The translations under genes were made by a program, and so were the position numbers. Under the pieces are notes generated by a model. The model ran no database searches and was not told the origin of the DNA. It saw nothing but the letters and a program-made list of their open reading frames with translations. A stretch of 64,000 nucleotides of DNA from Erodium maritimum (lineage: Eukaryota > Streptophyta > Magnoliopsida > Geraniales > Geraniaceae): contig OY997588.1 in the NCBI GenBank assembly GCA_963921825.1, positions 81,907,043 through 81,971,042 of the forward strand, read 5' to 3'. Each line of letters begins with the position of its first letter. Position 1 is the stretch's first letter. Of the stretch, positions 34,638 through 47,200 are shown piece by piece.

Positions 34638-35640
34638 TTGCGATTAACACAAAAGTTAACAATTCAAGGTGTTTCCTTAAAGTTACGTATCTAAGGGACA
34701 AAACAAGTTATAGACATTATTTTTGTTGATAAATTGATTACAAGGTTCTATATCATTCCTCAACATTGCAGTATTTATTTGATCAATCAAAATAGATGAA
34801 CCAAAACCCTTTTGCAAGTTGAAATCAGATCCAATAACACTGTCATTAGAGAACTAACCAAGAAATTATGATAAAAACAAGGACAGGACTTTTAAGAGGA
34901 CAATACTTCAACCTCCCATTGCTCTCCTCTCTTCCTCCCATTGCTCTCCTCTCTTCCTTAACTCATCACAGATGCTCCACCACACAAAATCACCATTAAA
35001 GTGAATCAAATTAATATAAAAAACAATCGGTAGAGATTGAAATTCTTCTGTACCTTTCACATGCCTTCAGCTCATTTGGGGACGATGAAGAACCAATGTA
35101 ATTTCCCACCTTTCAAGGAAATACATTATGCATAAACTTTTTAGTATACATAAGGGGCTACTCCATTTCTTAATCCCTATTTTTCGTTTATTACTAAATC
35201 CTAATCCAAACAAACGTAAATTGTCATGTAGTAACGTTGACCCTAACTTTGACATTTTCCGTCCAGAAGTTTAACGTCCGTTCAGTGAGTAACGGGAAAA
35301 ATTGATAGTTCAACGTTATGATTTGAGAATAAACGAAAATCTTTACGTTATGATTTAAGAATAAACGAAAGGTCTACGTTATGATTTGAGAATAAACGAA
35401 AATTTGAAGTTTCCATTTTAGGAAAGTTGTAGATCACGTGACAAGCATGTGATTGTTATTTCACGACGTCAGTCACACTTAACAGATTTTGATACATTTT
35501 GACAATTAATTGATGAAACCTGTTACTGTCTAATACGTTTCCTATATGTGGTTTATGAATTGATGTTTGACCTTAGTACAATGAGCTGACATGGAGTTTC
35601 CTCTATATATATAATCAATTGGGTACCCAATACAGAGATA
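34638..35640. other. Intergenic AT-rich region, no gene seen
   Basis: It contains a 23-bp tandem duplication (CCTCCCATTGCTCTCCTCTC unit, about 34912-34958) and a three-copy repeat (35310-35405). No ORF of interest or known element is recognised. Confidence 0.4.
35310..35405 (+). repeat. Three-copy tandem repeat, about 32 bp
   Basis: CGTTATGATTTGAGAATAAA followed by CGAAA occurs three times in succession with spacers of 5-8 nt. Confidence 0.85.
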
Positions 35641-35689
35641 ATTAGAATTGGACGAGGTGGGAGGTATCGGCGAGGTTGTAGACCTGGAC

Positions 35690-36000
35690 GCGAATCAGAG
35701 CTCGGTGGAGACTAAAACCTGTGCGACGGCTGGAGGTAAAGAAAGATGAGTTACAGCTGGGCACGACGGATTTGGCTCCATGGGGCGGAGCGGTGCCGTT
35801 TTTCCTATTTCGTGCGCCAGCGAGAGGAGCATAGTTCCGCGAATCGGATCTCGATTGAGACAGAACCCGTGTGGCGGCTAGAGGTGGAGAACGGTGTGTT
35901 ACGACTGGGCGGGACGGATCTGGCTTCATAGGGAGGAGCGACGTCATCTTCTTCTCCTGCTTCATGCACCGGCGAGTGGAGCGTGAGGCGAGCTCAAGAA
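35690..36000 (+). repeat. Diverged tandem duplication, about 160 bp
   Basis: Two GC-rich units (about 35690-35845 and 35846-36000) share GCGAATC, GAGACARAACC, GTGYGRCGGCT and GGAGGT/GGCTCCAT-type blocks in the same order. No coding domain is recognised in either unit. Confidence 0.6.
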
Positions 36001-36122
36001 TGGCGGTGCAGGTCGAGCTCGGGAGAGAAGCAGAAATAGTGTGGGTGGGTGAAGTCTATGAATGATGATATAGATAAGGAAGCATATACCTAGGGTTAAA
36101 ACAGAGACATAAAATGACATTA

Positions 36123-36377
36123 ATGTTACAATTTCTGTGACGTCCTAGTTTATTACCGTCATAGAAGTTGGTAACTCTTACGTATACAACAGCGTCGCAG
36201 AAGTTCATCACTTCTACGACAATATAATATGACGTCGCATAAGCTGGTTACTTCTACGACGATATATTATGGCGCCGCAAAAGTAGCCAACTTCTGCGAC
36301 GCCATTGTATACTATCGTAAAAGTTACCAACTTCTTCGACGGTAATAATCTGGAGCGTCACAAAAGCTGGTGTAGTG
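36123..36377. mobile_element. CACTA-like terminal region with palindromic subterminal repeats
   Basis: CTTCTACGACG and its inverted form CGTCGCAGAAG recur about six times around GTTGGTAACT. The right end is AAAAGCTGGTGTAGTG, i.e. CACTACACCAGCTTTT inward, as in CACTA MITEs. The left end is not clear and the 3-bp duplication could not be confirmed. Confidence 0.5.
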
Positions 36378-36740
36378 GCACCAGCTCCTCACGGAGAAGT
36401 CGCTCACCTCCACCACCACCTCCGTCTCCTTCATGAGCATCGCCTTTACTCCAGACCCCCTCTCAAACTGGCCAGGCGAAGGGATCCATGGTGTTCCGTC
36501 TTCCCATCACCACTCGCGATCGAGCACCGTTTCTACCTCCTTCCCCGCGTGAGGTCCCAATGGGAAGCCATCAGAGTCGCCGCTCTCCTTAACAGCCCCG
36601 ACGCCTCTGGAGCCACCATCAATGAATCCTCCTCCTTGGCCTCCACAGATGCCTACTCCTCAATCTTTCTCCCGGTTTTGGGCCGTCAAGATCGTCTTGT
36701 TCTATTTCACTTTCTCTTTTTTCTTCCATTTTTCAAGGTT
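36378..36740 (+). other. GC-rich segment between two palindromic arrays
   Basis: This pyrimidine-rich sequence resembles a coding or 5' UTR piece, with an open frame at 36375-36818 that runs through the right-hand array. It has no recognised domain. It could be a captured gene fragment. Confidence 0.3.
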
Positions 36741-36945
36741 TCACTACTGCAAATAAGTACTTGGGTGACGGATTGGATCCGTCACCTAAGAGGACGTATC
36801 CGTCACCCAAGTTCTTAGGTGACGGATGCATCCGTCGGCCAAGTGTCGTCGGCAAAGTATTTGGCCGACGGATGCGTACATCCATCGGTAGGGTAAAAAC
36901 TTAGGTGACGGATCCAATCTGTCAGCCAAGTGTATCCGTCCCCAC
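36741..36945. repeat. Palindromic array, CACTACTGCAAATAAG terminus
   Basis: It starts TTTCACTACTGCAAATAAG, a CACTA-like start, and carries repeated palindromes such as GACGGATGCATCCGTC and TGACGGATTGGATCCGTCAC. The right end is ragged near GTCCCCACACC. It is probably a truncated CACTA-type MITE. Confidence 0.5.
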
Positions 36946-37339
36946 ACCACGCGCGTCTCCCAACAAGCTAGAGATCAACTTTGGAGGATTCACAAGTTTT
37001 CAGGCTATGATGGGTGGCTTCAAGTCGGGTCGGATATGGTTTTTTGTTCAGGTCTAGTTAATTTTTTTGGATTTTGTTGTATGAGTGTCATTTTTTTTTC
37101 TTTCAATTATATTTGGTTAGTCTCATAGTCATTGGGTATAGGTGCTTGATATTTCAAAAACTCGTCTATGTCTCTGATTGTTTTAGAGGATTAGTCCAAA
37201 TTTGTCTAAAGATGTACTACTCTCCTATATCTTTCTTGGGGTCCCATTTCCTCTATATTAACCCAAACTCCATTCAAATTATTTCTTTTCGAGCTTAATT
37301 GCCTCTTAATATTTTGAATTTCGTTAAAAAAAAATACTA
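36946..37339 (+). other. Unassigned stretch ending in an A-run
   Basis: An exon-like piece reads LEINFGGFTSFQAMMGGFKS near 36970. AT-rich sequence follows, ending in an A-run at about 37326-37334, perhaps a plus-strand retroposon tail. The function is not recognised. Confidence 0.25.
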
Positions 37340-38311
37340 GCAAACATGTGGTCCATTAAGATAAATAAGAAAAAGAACATGTATGCCCCTAATACTAGCA
37401 AATGTATTATTAGGGGAACAGGTTTTCAAACCGAAAACAAGTTCAAGGGCGAACCCTCTTACAACCAAGAGTATGTCCTGTGGACATCTCGAACTAGAAC
37501 TAAACAAGTAGTAACACTACTAACCAAAGCCACAAGGGGCTACAAACACCATTAAACAGAAGCAAACAAGCACGGGTCTAACAAGCAACCTATACCCAGA
37601 TCAAACAATGAAGCAAACAGAAAATAGACACAAGTCTAACAACCAGCACCAAAACCAAACAAACAATTACAAACACAAACCAGATCTAGTAAACCTAAAT
37701 CAACAAATTAAGCTTAATAACCAGAGAACCCGAAGAAGCAAAACTCCACCCCAGCCTGTAACTCCACAGACGAAACCCCAGCTAAGACAACAACCAAACC
37801 AGGAAAGAAAGCAGACACGGAAGAGAAGAAAAATCCACCGCACACAAGAAGCCCACCAGAGAGGGTATCCGGAAAAGCTCGGACCTCGGGTTTCCGAAGA
37901 AAAGCATCCCTCTAGCCAACACAAAAGAGGGATCCCCGAGACCCAGTATCAATCGATACCAAGCTAAACCGAAACCCTCCAAAGTCCAGGCTGACCCCCA
38001 CCACAAAATCCCCCACACGGGTTAGAGACTGCCGGCCAACACCGGGAACAGTCACCCGACAACTTCGTGAAAAAACGAAGAAGATGGAGGAAAAAGGAGT
38101 AGAGGACAGAACTGAAAAAGCTCCTCCGCGGCCCATGTAGGCTAGACCCGAACCGAACCCCGTCGATCAGCAACCCAAATCGTTGTGAAGTAACGACCCA
38201 CACCCAGTCAGTAGATCGGAACTCCTACACGAGCAGCAAGTACTCGAGCAACCCACAAACCCGACAGCAAACTCAAGTAAAATGCCGATCTTCGTCGAGG
38301 AAAGAAACGAC
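37340..38311 (-). mobile_element. Retroposon-like segment R3, left part
   Basis: This plus-strand A/C-rich sequence gives overlapping minus-strand ORFs with no known domain. It is cut at 38311 by the Athila element and resumes at 51829, since the ACGAC duplication joins the two. Style and composition resemble R1 and R2. Confidence 0.4.
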
Positions 38312-39861
38312 TGACGCCCTGAGAATTAACTCACAAAAAGGGCGCGGCAAGCGCACCGGTCGTCAAGTAGTATTTCGGTTTTAAGTCCGGTTATCGTACC
38401 CAAGGGAGCAGTAACACAGTCACTCGATTTAGAATCTGTTATTAATCTGTTTCTGAGAATAGCTGGTTTTTTTGTTTTGAAAAATTCTAAATAACAAGTT
38501 GTAACCAAATTGAAATAAACTAAGAGAAAATTCAAGTGTTTGTGAAATTCAGGGGAAAAGGTGATCTAGGGCTTTAACGGGGTCACAAAATGACTATTGA
38601 CTCGCAGGGGTTTGTGTTTACATGTACAAATAAGGTAAGTCTAAAGGTAACGGAAGTTCTCTCAGCTGGTCCTAAACATCTTTCGATCGAATTAGGTCCC
38701 TAATATAATGTGACCACCTAGTTATTTCTAATCTGGGTGTAGTGAGACATACAACATTACGATTCATGAACTCCTCTAACTTTCGGTATATACGCCTATA
38801 GTTGTTACACTCGTGTTAACCTAACTTTATTAGAGACTAGATTTAAACCCGAGTTACATAATCCTTAGTCCTTTTATCACTCTCAGCTTTCGATTATTGA
38901 GTGCTAAAACCTAATCAACTATCAAGTGGCCAGTTTGATGAAGCATTAATTCCAAACTATGTAAACATTATCCTAAACACAAATTGCACAATGTAACTAC
39001 AAACCCATTGAATCAATTACTCATATTGCTTTCCCTAACCCTAGATCAATGGAAGCTTAGCTCATGATGGAGAAGAAGAACAAGCAAAGTGAAGAAGAAG
39101 ACATGTAGATAAACATAATGTAATGAGTTTGATACACAATACCCAAATACCAAATGTAAAATCACAATAGTCTTCAATCCTAGCTCTAAGATGCACTCTT
39201 CTTCCTTCAAGCTCCAAGCCCTAGCTCCAAAGTTCTCCTTTTGCTCCCAAAATTCGTAACCCCTCAAATTATGTCTTGAAAGTGCTTAAATAGGGTTTCA
39301 GAAAACGCAGGTCTGGATACGAGTGGCACGGAGCGTGATACGGAACATGTCCCATTCCGGCCCTTTAAGTGGCACGGAACGGGTCATGTCCGGCCCTTTA
39401 TGTGACATGGAACATACCATGTGCCGGCCCTTTAGGTGACACGGAACATGCCATGTGTCGGATCAAAACAGAGAGCACCGGTTCTTTTCCTTCCAGGCGC
39501 ACGGTAACCCGCACGGAACATATGGCATTCCGGCCCGATAGGCGACATGGGACGGGAGTTGTTCCGGCCCGGATTCCCATATGGAACGGGCCTTGTTCCG
39601 GCCCGGTATCCCATACGGACCGTATGGCTCTAAGGATCCAAAGCTGGCTCCCGTTCTTGGCTCGATCTTCTGTCCTGCAGCTGCTCGGCTTATTTGTTCT
39701 GACAAATACCCTCGTTTTGCTCCAAATACTTGAAAACTCTAGACTCAGGGCTCACTGCACAATAGTAAGAAGAAATGCATTAAACAACCTATTCCCGGGA
39801 CCGAAAAGCTTAAGATGTGGGCTTAAAAACATCGAAAACGATGCATTTTGCGTCCACATCA
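38312..39861 (-). repeat. 3' LTR of the Athila element
   Basis: This 1,550-bp LTR is about 97.5% identical by eye to 50271-51823. It contains a degenerate GGCACGGAACGG/CCGGCCC repeat at 39330-39640. ORFs within it are not genes. Confidence 0.95.
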
Positions 39862-39885
39862 ACACCCCACACTTAAACTTTTCTC
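39862..39885 (-). other. Polypurine tract next to the 3' LTR of Athila
   Basis: On the minus strand AAGTTTAAGTGTGGGGTGT abuts the 3' LTR. The AAGTGTGGGG core recurs at 41419-41436 and 41512-41522. Confidence 0.7.
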
Positions 39886-42122
39886 GTCCCGAGAAAACCA
39901 AACTAATAAAACATTTAAAAGATAAGTCCCGGTTAAACCCCGAGGTTCACCTCGATAGGAGGAGTCCGGGCCTCCTTTATTCAAACATAGAAAAGTAAAG
40001 ATGCACGTGCAATGCATGAACCTAAATCTAATGCATTCCTAAAACACACTACATGATGCATGCAAAGAGGAACGAAAATAGGTGACAAATGAGTAATCAT
40101 GCACAGTGGATCATAAAGATTTTCTCAGAGTCGTCACATGCCACAAGACCTTACACTTATCAAAGAAGCATATAGGCTAACGGTTACCACAAAATATGAT
40201 GCTACTCACATTAATGATTAACTCTGTTCATTTAAACTCGCATTTCTTCATTCACAATAACCGGGTGTTTCCCTTTTTCCCTTTACATGGACTTTAGAGA
40301 TTCATACGCTATCATGCTAGAACCATCTCCACTAATTGTAAGGAATCATGGTCATTAAGAATCAAAAAGGTCTTTGCAAAAGCTTATAATGTAAGGCGAG
40401 GCAAAGGGTGTGGAAGAGATATGAAAAGAAGCTAGAATAGTACCTCGTGACACAAGTGCTTCAACTCACACCCAAGAATATATCACACATCCCAAACCCC
40501 GTTTAAGCACCATTCTCCATTTGCATTTTCTCCCCCCATTTTTCTTTTATTAAATAACTAAGTGTAGCACTAATTTGCTCATTTTTCTTTTTCTTAGCTA
40601 TCCACATCTACACCACCATTATTCAACCCATCTTGCATTAGCCCACAATTATCTTTTCCACGGGGACATAAAATCTGATATTGTTCCCTCTTTTTATATA
40701 TTCTTGTTTTCCCTTTTTTTTTCGGGGTCATGCTATAAAAATTTCTCCCATTACAACCCAATGACATATAAATACAAAAAATTTTATTTATTTCTTTCGC
40801 TTACTCAACATCCCAAATAATAACCCCTCTCAATGAAGCACCTAAGCCAAGAGATAAAAGTTCAAATAATAACGAGGATATAAAACGAAACGAAAGGCAC
40901 ATAGGATTGTATTGTTCGGGTTAGAAACGACAGGCTAAAGCTCAAATGGGGTGACTAAGAGATATAATCATGCAAAGGTAGGCAATTTTGGCTCAAACGG
41001 TCCATAGATGGCCTAAAATAATTTTCTCAAATAACCATGTTCCTTATTCTTATTTCGCCTCGAATGGGTCATACATGTAGTTCTAGACTCAATTTATCAT
41101 GCATCGGAATCAAGGAAAATCAACCCTAGTTATAACAAACACTTGAAACACGAGCGAACGAGCTAAACATAATGCATGTGCTTTCATACTCGTTCATTCA
41201 TTTATGGCCATATACAACTATAACTTATGCAAAGCAAATAGAATTTACGACAGTTCAATCATCGAAATCTCAAGAACATCTACATTATACTCACATATCA
41301 CCAGAAAATATTTTTTTGATTGTTTGAATTTTTCGATTTTTTTTGGATTTTTCAAAGTTTTTATGACACGAAATGATGCATGAACACACAAAATAAAACA
41401 CAATGCAATGCAAGGCATACCCCCACCCCACACTTGAAACTCAACACTATCCCCAGTGCGACTCTAAACACATATCTACACATGCACATGATGGATAAAT
41501 AACGAATGAAAACCCCACACTTATGATTAGCAGGTATAAACAGTTCACACAACCTATATGCTTTTTCTATCAGCACGAAAGTTCAGGCACTCATGGCCCC
41601 CAAACAGCATACGAGAAGTAAATAGCGATAGCCAATACAAAATAGGAGGGGAAAGAGATACTGCCCCTCGAAGAATCGCAACGTGAACTGCACTGATGGT
41701 GGATATCCTCGTGCATGGATGGGTGGATAGCTCTTTGACCGAGAAAACCTCCAGGAGGTTTGGCACCAAAATATGCTCCGCTGCTCTCATCTCGCTCGCC
41801 ACGCCATGTGTTGGGTTGCCTCCCAACCAGCGCATTTGTTTAACGTCGTTAGCTCGACAAAAAGGGTGGCCACATAAGCTACCCAAGCATTGCTCCAGAA
41901 GCCACTGATCGGCAGAGCACCGCTAGACATAGACTCAAAAACTGAAAACACATTAAAACACGAAAAATAAAAAGACAGAGCTCCTCCATAACCATAACGC
42001 CCGAGCACTGCTGACAACATATAAAACCAGTTAGACACACAGCAGGCATATAAAAATAATAATGGAGAAACTCAACACCTATATACAAAAGGATATAAAG
42101 TGACCCGCCTGTGGGGCGGGTC
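39886..42122 (-). other. Non-coding internal region of Athila, downstream of the env-position ORF
   Basis: AT-rich sequence with no ORF of interest. It holds two extra copies of the AAGTGTGGGG polypurine-like motif (minus strand) at 41419-41436 and 41512-41522. Long non-coding stretches of this kind are usual for Athila. Confidence 0.7.
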
Positions 42123-43223
42123 TCACTGGTTCCCTGAGGAACCCCCAGGTCGGGACTTGTACCAATCTGACTCCATCCGCTGCCTAATCCAATCTATGTG
42201 GCCCGACACTCCCTTCCAGAGATCCACTTGCTCTCGGACGTACCGAATATTAGTGGACTGATTCTGGAGAATAGTGTCATGCCTGCCTTGGCCCTGTCTC
42301 AAGTCAGCTACCTCATGCCGAAGCTCAGTCATCTCCTCCTGCAGAGCCATCAATCGCTCCTCTAGTGTCGGATTATCCCCAACACCCTCAAATAACTCCT
42401 TCTTGCTGAAGATGACTCTGTCTATGTAATCTACCTGATGGGGGAGAGGCATGGCTTCCTCTTGTGGATCATCCCACATTCCGAGAGATTGTGCCAATTG
42501 GGTAGCTATTGCAGCACATCCAATTTTTCCATTTTTCTTCTTGGCCCGTTCCTCCAAATATTCCAGGACAGAGAATTCAAAGGGAGCTCTTCTTCCCACC
42601 TCAAAGAAGTACACAATCTTGATTTCCCTATGTGTAAGGGTATGAGCATTGTCTCCCCTACCAAAAATGGTGTATGGGAACACTCTGTGGAAATATCTCA
42701 GCACAGGGGATTTCAACCGAGTAGCGTTCGGACTGTTGCTAAAGCCATCCCCAGGCTTTGAAATATGTACCCAGCATTCCCCCACTGTGGGTGGGTCGGG
42801 TATATCTCCCTCATAGGGAGTGAACCCAAGAGCCATCCCAAACTCCTTTTGGGAGAGTCGGAACTCTCGTCCACACAACCGGAAACACACGACCCTGTCG
42901 TTAGTGGCCCATCGAATGCTAAATGACGCCAAGAACTCCAATGTTAGGTTCCTATAGGAACGAGGATACCAAGTGGAAAGAGTTGACCAACCGACTTCCT
43001 CCAGCCGGTTGATAAACTCATCCTTACACCGGAGTCCTGTTTGCACAAAGCCCAAGTCGACAAACTTGGGAGTCATTATTTCTCTTCCCTGCAGAAGCTC
43101 GAGTCGTGTGTTCCGAATAGGGTTATCACTGAAAAGAAGGAAAGGGATGCCATGAGTACCTATATCCGAGTCAGGCGAACGAGGAAGTCGTGGCGGTGGA
43201 CTCGTGTCAATCCAATTTTCCAT
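42123..43223 (-). CDS. Athila ORF1-family protein in the env position
   Basis: This is an uninterrupted 366-codon ORF in the env position, downstream of integrase. The N-terminal half (TPKFVDLGFVQTGL, EEVGWSTLSTWYPRSY, LEFLASFSI, then REFRLSQKEFGMALGF) matches the Athila ORF1-type domain. The C-terminal part (EERLMALQEEMTELRHEV) looks like a coiled coil. No clear signal peptide or membrane span is visible, so an envelope role is not supported by sequence. It is the only intact ORF of the element. Confidence 0.82.
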   Translation of the reverse strand: MENWIDTSPPPRLPRSPDSDIGTHGIPFLLFSDNPIRNTRLELLQGREIMTPKFVDLGFVQTGLRCKDEFINRLEEVGWSTLSTWYPRSYRNLTLEFLASFSIRWATNDRVVCFRLCGREFRLSQKEFGMALGFTPYEGDIPDPPTVGECWVHISKPGDGFSNSPNATRLKSPVLRYFHRVFPYTIFGRGDNAHTLTHREIKIVYFFEVGRRAPFEFSVLEYLEERAKKKNGKIGCAAIATQLAQSLGMWDDPQEEAMPLPHQVDYIDRVIFSKKELFEGVGDNPTLEERLMALQEEMTELRHEVADLRQGQGRHDTILQNQSTNIRYVREQVDLWKGVSGHIDWIRQRMESDWYKSRPGGSSGNQ

Positions 43224-44296
43224 AGGTTGCTCTAGGGCTTATTGATTTTGTGCTTGGGAGCTTGATCCTTCTCCTGTTTGACCCTTGCGAGTTCTCTTCT
43301 TCCTTTGGTAGTGGATTGTCTCTGACATTTTCACTTGAGCTCTTTACTGGTTTGGCACGGAATGGAGTACGGAGCGGGCCGCAGGGCGTGCCGGAGTACA
43401 GCACAGAACGGATTCCTTGGAGGGCCGGTAGGTAGCACGAGACGTGCTTCTGGACGGGCCGGAATACGGCGCGGGACGGTCCCTTACCGTGCCTGAATAC
43501 AATACGGTACGGGTGGCGTACCGTGCCGGGACGCAGAACCAAAATGTTCGCTGTAGCCGCCAGAATGAGTGTCGGAGAGGCCCTTGGGACGGCCCGGAAT
43601 GCAAGCTGGAACTTATCTTCTGACGCGCCGAATTAAGACACGGAACGGGTTGCTGTGGGTGCCTGTGATCTTCTTGTGAATCGACGAGGAGCCGGACTGA
43701 GATGGAGGGAGGGGGTAATTTGCTGTTCGTTTGGAGGGAGGGAAGTGAGAGTGAGGGTTTGTGTTGATGAAGGTGGTGTTGGTGCTGTGTTGCTGTGGTG
43801 ATGTGGTGAAAGGGAACTCAGAATGAGGTCTTGTGGAGAGGTGAAGCGAAGGGATAAGGTGGGGGGGGGGGGGGATAAAAAGAAAACAAAAGGGGTGGAG
43901 GATAGGGCTCGCACGGCATCCAAGGGCTGGTTTTGGTCTGGCCCGGTAAGCAACACGGGACGGATGACGCTCCGGCCCGACCTATAGCCCGGACTGTTTT
44001 CCCTTCCGGCCCTTTCTGTGGCCCTTGGCGAGCTACCTTCCGGCCCGGTATGGCACCCGGTCCATGTCTCATAGAGGCCCTTCTTGTAGCCCTTCCCGTA
44101 TTACTTAGAGGGTCAGAACAGTAGCGATTGTTTTTCTTTTCTCCTTCAGACCCCAAACCTGGTACCTGCAGTGACAGACATCCTTAATCAGATCAACTTA
44201 AAACATAATAAATACATATACACACCTCGGGTTGCCTCCTGAGAAGCGCCTTTGTTTAAAGTCGTTGGCTCGACTTAAAGGCGGTTTAGGCCGCCT
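43224..44296 (-). other. Athila spacer between integrase and the env-position ORF
   Basis: It is non-coding. It contains the degenerate GGCACGG/CCGGCCC motif (43350-43640 and 43925-44080) that also fills part of the LTR, and a run of 14 G at 43861-43874. Short ORFs in it are repeat products. Confidence 0.65.
43861..43874 (+). repeat. G14 homopolymer
   Basis: Fourteen G in a row inside the Athila spacer. Confidence 0.95.
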
Positions 44297-47200
44297 CTAC
44301 ACCTCAACTTCAGGCTCTTGCAGGAAAAATACTTCCTGATTCCCAATCATACCACCGTAGTAGTGCTTGATTCTATGCCCATTCACTAAAAATGGGGCCC
44401 CTTTTCCATCGGTGATCTCGACGGCTCCCTTAGAGAGAACCCTCAATACCCGAAAAGGCCCACTCCACTTTGAAACAAGCTTACCGGCTATGAGTTTAAG
44501 CTTATAATTATAGAGCAAAACCCGGTCTCCTTCTTTGAATTCTCTAGGATTGATGTTCTTGGCATGCCATGCCTTTGTCCTCTCATTGTATAGTGCGACA
44601 TTGTGATAGGCTTGAGATCGGAATTCCTCCAATTCATTTATCTGCACTACTCTGTTCAGACTACAAGCTAGGGGATCAAAGTTAAGAAATTTAATTGCCC
44701 AAAAAGCCTTATGTTCTAATTCAACAGGTAAATGACAAGATTTCCCATACACAAGCCTATAAGGTGAACAACCAATAGGGGTTTTAAATGCAGTTCTGTA
44801 AGCCCATAGAGCATCGTCAAGCTTGGTAGACCAATCCTTCCTAGATGCATTGACGGTCTTCTCCAAGATGCTCTTTAGTTCCCTATTGGTCACTTCTACT
44901 TGACCACTAGTTTGGGGATGATAAGGTGTGACAAGTCGATGGTGGACTCCATAGCTAGCTAAGAGTTTCCAAAAATAATTGTTGCAGAAGTGTTTTCCAC
45001 CATCACTAGTTATTGCCCTAGGTACACCAAACCGGGAAAAAATATTTTTCTTTAAAAAGGAGAATACCGGTTTATGGTCATTTGTGGGCAGAGCCACTGC
45101 TTCTGCCCATTTGGATACATAATCCACAACCACCAGAATTTATTCATTACTATTCGAGCGTGGAAAAGGTCCCATAAAATAAATCCCCGAAAGGTCAAAT
45201 AATTCTACCTCAAAAGAGACGTTCATTGGCATCTCCTACCTCCTAGAGATATTACCTGTGCGCTGGCATCGATCACAGCATTTGACATATACATAGGCAT
45301 CATGAAAGAGTGTAGGCCAATAAAAACCTGACTGAAGCACCTTACGAGCTGTTCTGGCAGGACCAAAATGCCCTCCTACTTCTCCCCCATGACAGTGGAA
45401 GAGGATCTCTTGGATTGTAGAGTCGGGTACACACCTCCTTATCATTTGATCTACACACACCTTAAACAAAAGAGGATCATCCCATATATAATCTTTTGCA
45501 TCATGTATAAATTTCTTTTTCTGGTGGGATGTTAGATCCCCGGGTACTATCCCTGAAACCAAATAATTTGCAAAATGTGCAAACCATGGGGCTTTTTGGT
45601 CATCTACTTTATAGAGGTGTTCATCAAGGAACTCCGCATTTATAGGCATTTTAGTGTTTTCATAAGGATTTTCAATCCTAGATAGGTGATCAGCAATTAC
45701 ATTTTCTACCCCTTTCTTATCCTTAATTTCTAAATCAAATTCCTGCAACAAAAGAATCCATCGCAGTAATCTGGGTTTAGCATCTTTTTTACTCAGCAAA
45801 TATTTCAGGGCAGCATGATCAGTATATACTATCACCTTAGACAAGATTAGAGAAGAATGAAATTTTTCACATGCAAATACTACAACAAGTAATTCTTTTT
45901 CAGTTATAGCGTAATTTACCTGAGCTTCATTCAGTACTCTACTAGCGTAGTAAATTGTATGGAATACCTTGTCTTTTCTCTGTCCTAGGACAGCCCCAAT
46001 AGCTAGATCACTAGCATCACACATGAGTTCGAAAGGTAGAGACCAATCGGGGCTTACCATAACAGGTGCATTTACCAACTTTTCTTTAAGAGTTTTAAAA
46101 GCAGTTAGACAAGCATCATCAAAAATAAAAGGAACATCCTTAACAAGTAAATTACTTAGTGGTTTAGATAGTTCTAAAAATCCCTTTATGAATCTACGAT
46201 AAAAGCATGCATGTCCTAAAAAACTCCTAACTCGTTTTACTAAATTAGGCGGAGGTAATTTCCCAATTACATCCACCTTAGCTGTGTCTACCTCAATCCC
46301 TTTTGAGGAAATTTTATGTCCTAAAACTATTCCATGTGTAACCATGAAATGACATTTTTCCCAATTAAGCACCAGATTTGATTCCTCACACCTTGTTAAT
46401 ACAACATCTAAATTACTTAAGCAGTTATCATATGAGGAACCAAACAAAGAAAAATCATCCATGAACACTTCTAGATATGTGCCTACCATGTCATGAAATA
46501 TTGCAGGCATGCATCTTTGAAATGTAGCGGGAGCATTGCATAAACCAAAAGGCATTCTCCTATATGCAAATGTACCATACGGACAAGTAAAACTGGTTTT
46601 CTCTTGGTCTTTAGGGTCTATGGCAATTTGATTATACCCGTTATATCCATCTAAAAAGCAATAATAATCATGTCCTGCTAATCTCTCTAACATATGATCG
46701 ATAAAAGGTAGGGGAAAATGGTCCTTACGGGTGGCATCATTCAATTTCCTATAGTCAATGCATACTCTCCATCCAGTAACAGTCCTAGTTGGGATTAATT
46801 CATTATTGTCATTTTTCACTACTGTAATTCCCCCCTTTTTAGGCACACACTGAACTGGACTAACCCATGCACTATCAGAAATAGGATAGATGATACCTGC
46901 ATCGAGGAGCTTGATTACCTCCTTTTTCACTACTTCTTGCATCAACGGGTTTAGTCTTCTTTGCGGCTGCACACTCTGCTTGTGATCATCTTCCATGAGT
47001 ATCTTGTGCATGCATATGGCTGGACTTATCCCGTGGATGTCTGCAATGGTCCATTCAAATGCCTTTTTATGCCCCTTCAGAACTCTCATCAGCTTTTCTT
47101 CCTGTAGAGGTGACAATGCAGCATAAATTATTACAGGTAAAGTGTCATTGTCATTTAAAAATACATATTTAAGAGACTCAGGAAGGGTTTTCAATTCAAG

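Noticed and set aside
33779-36377. One CACTA element from CACTACAAAAAA (33779) to GTAGTG (36377)
   Set aside because: The 3-bp flanks differ (AAC and GCA), inner termini do not match, and 33782-34627 is better explained as a retroposon with its own 10-bp duplication.
39369-39998. 209-codon plus-strand ORF
   Set aside because: It lies mostly in the Athila LTR; the matching place in the other LTR is broken, so it is not conserved.
42123-43223. True envelope glycoprotein
   Set aside because: No signal peptide, membrane span or glycoprotein pattern is visible; the sequence matches the Athila ORF1-type family, so only its position is env-like.
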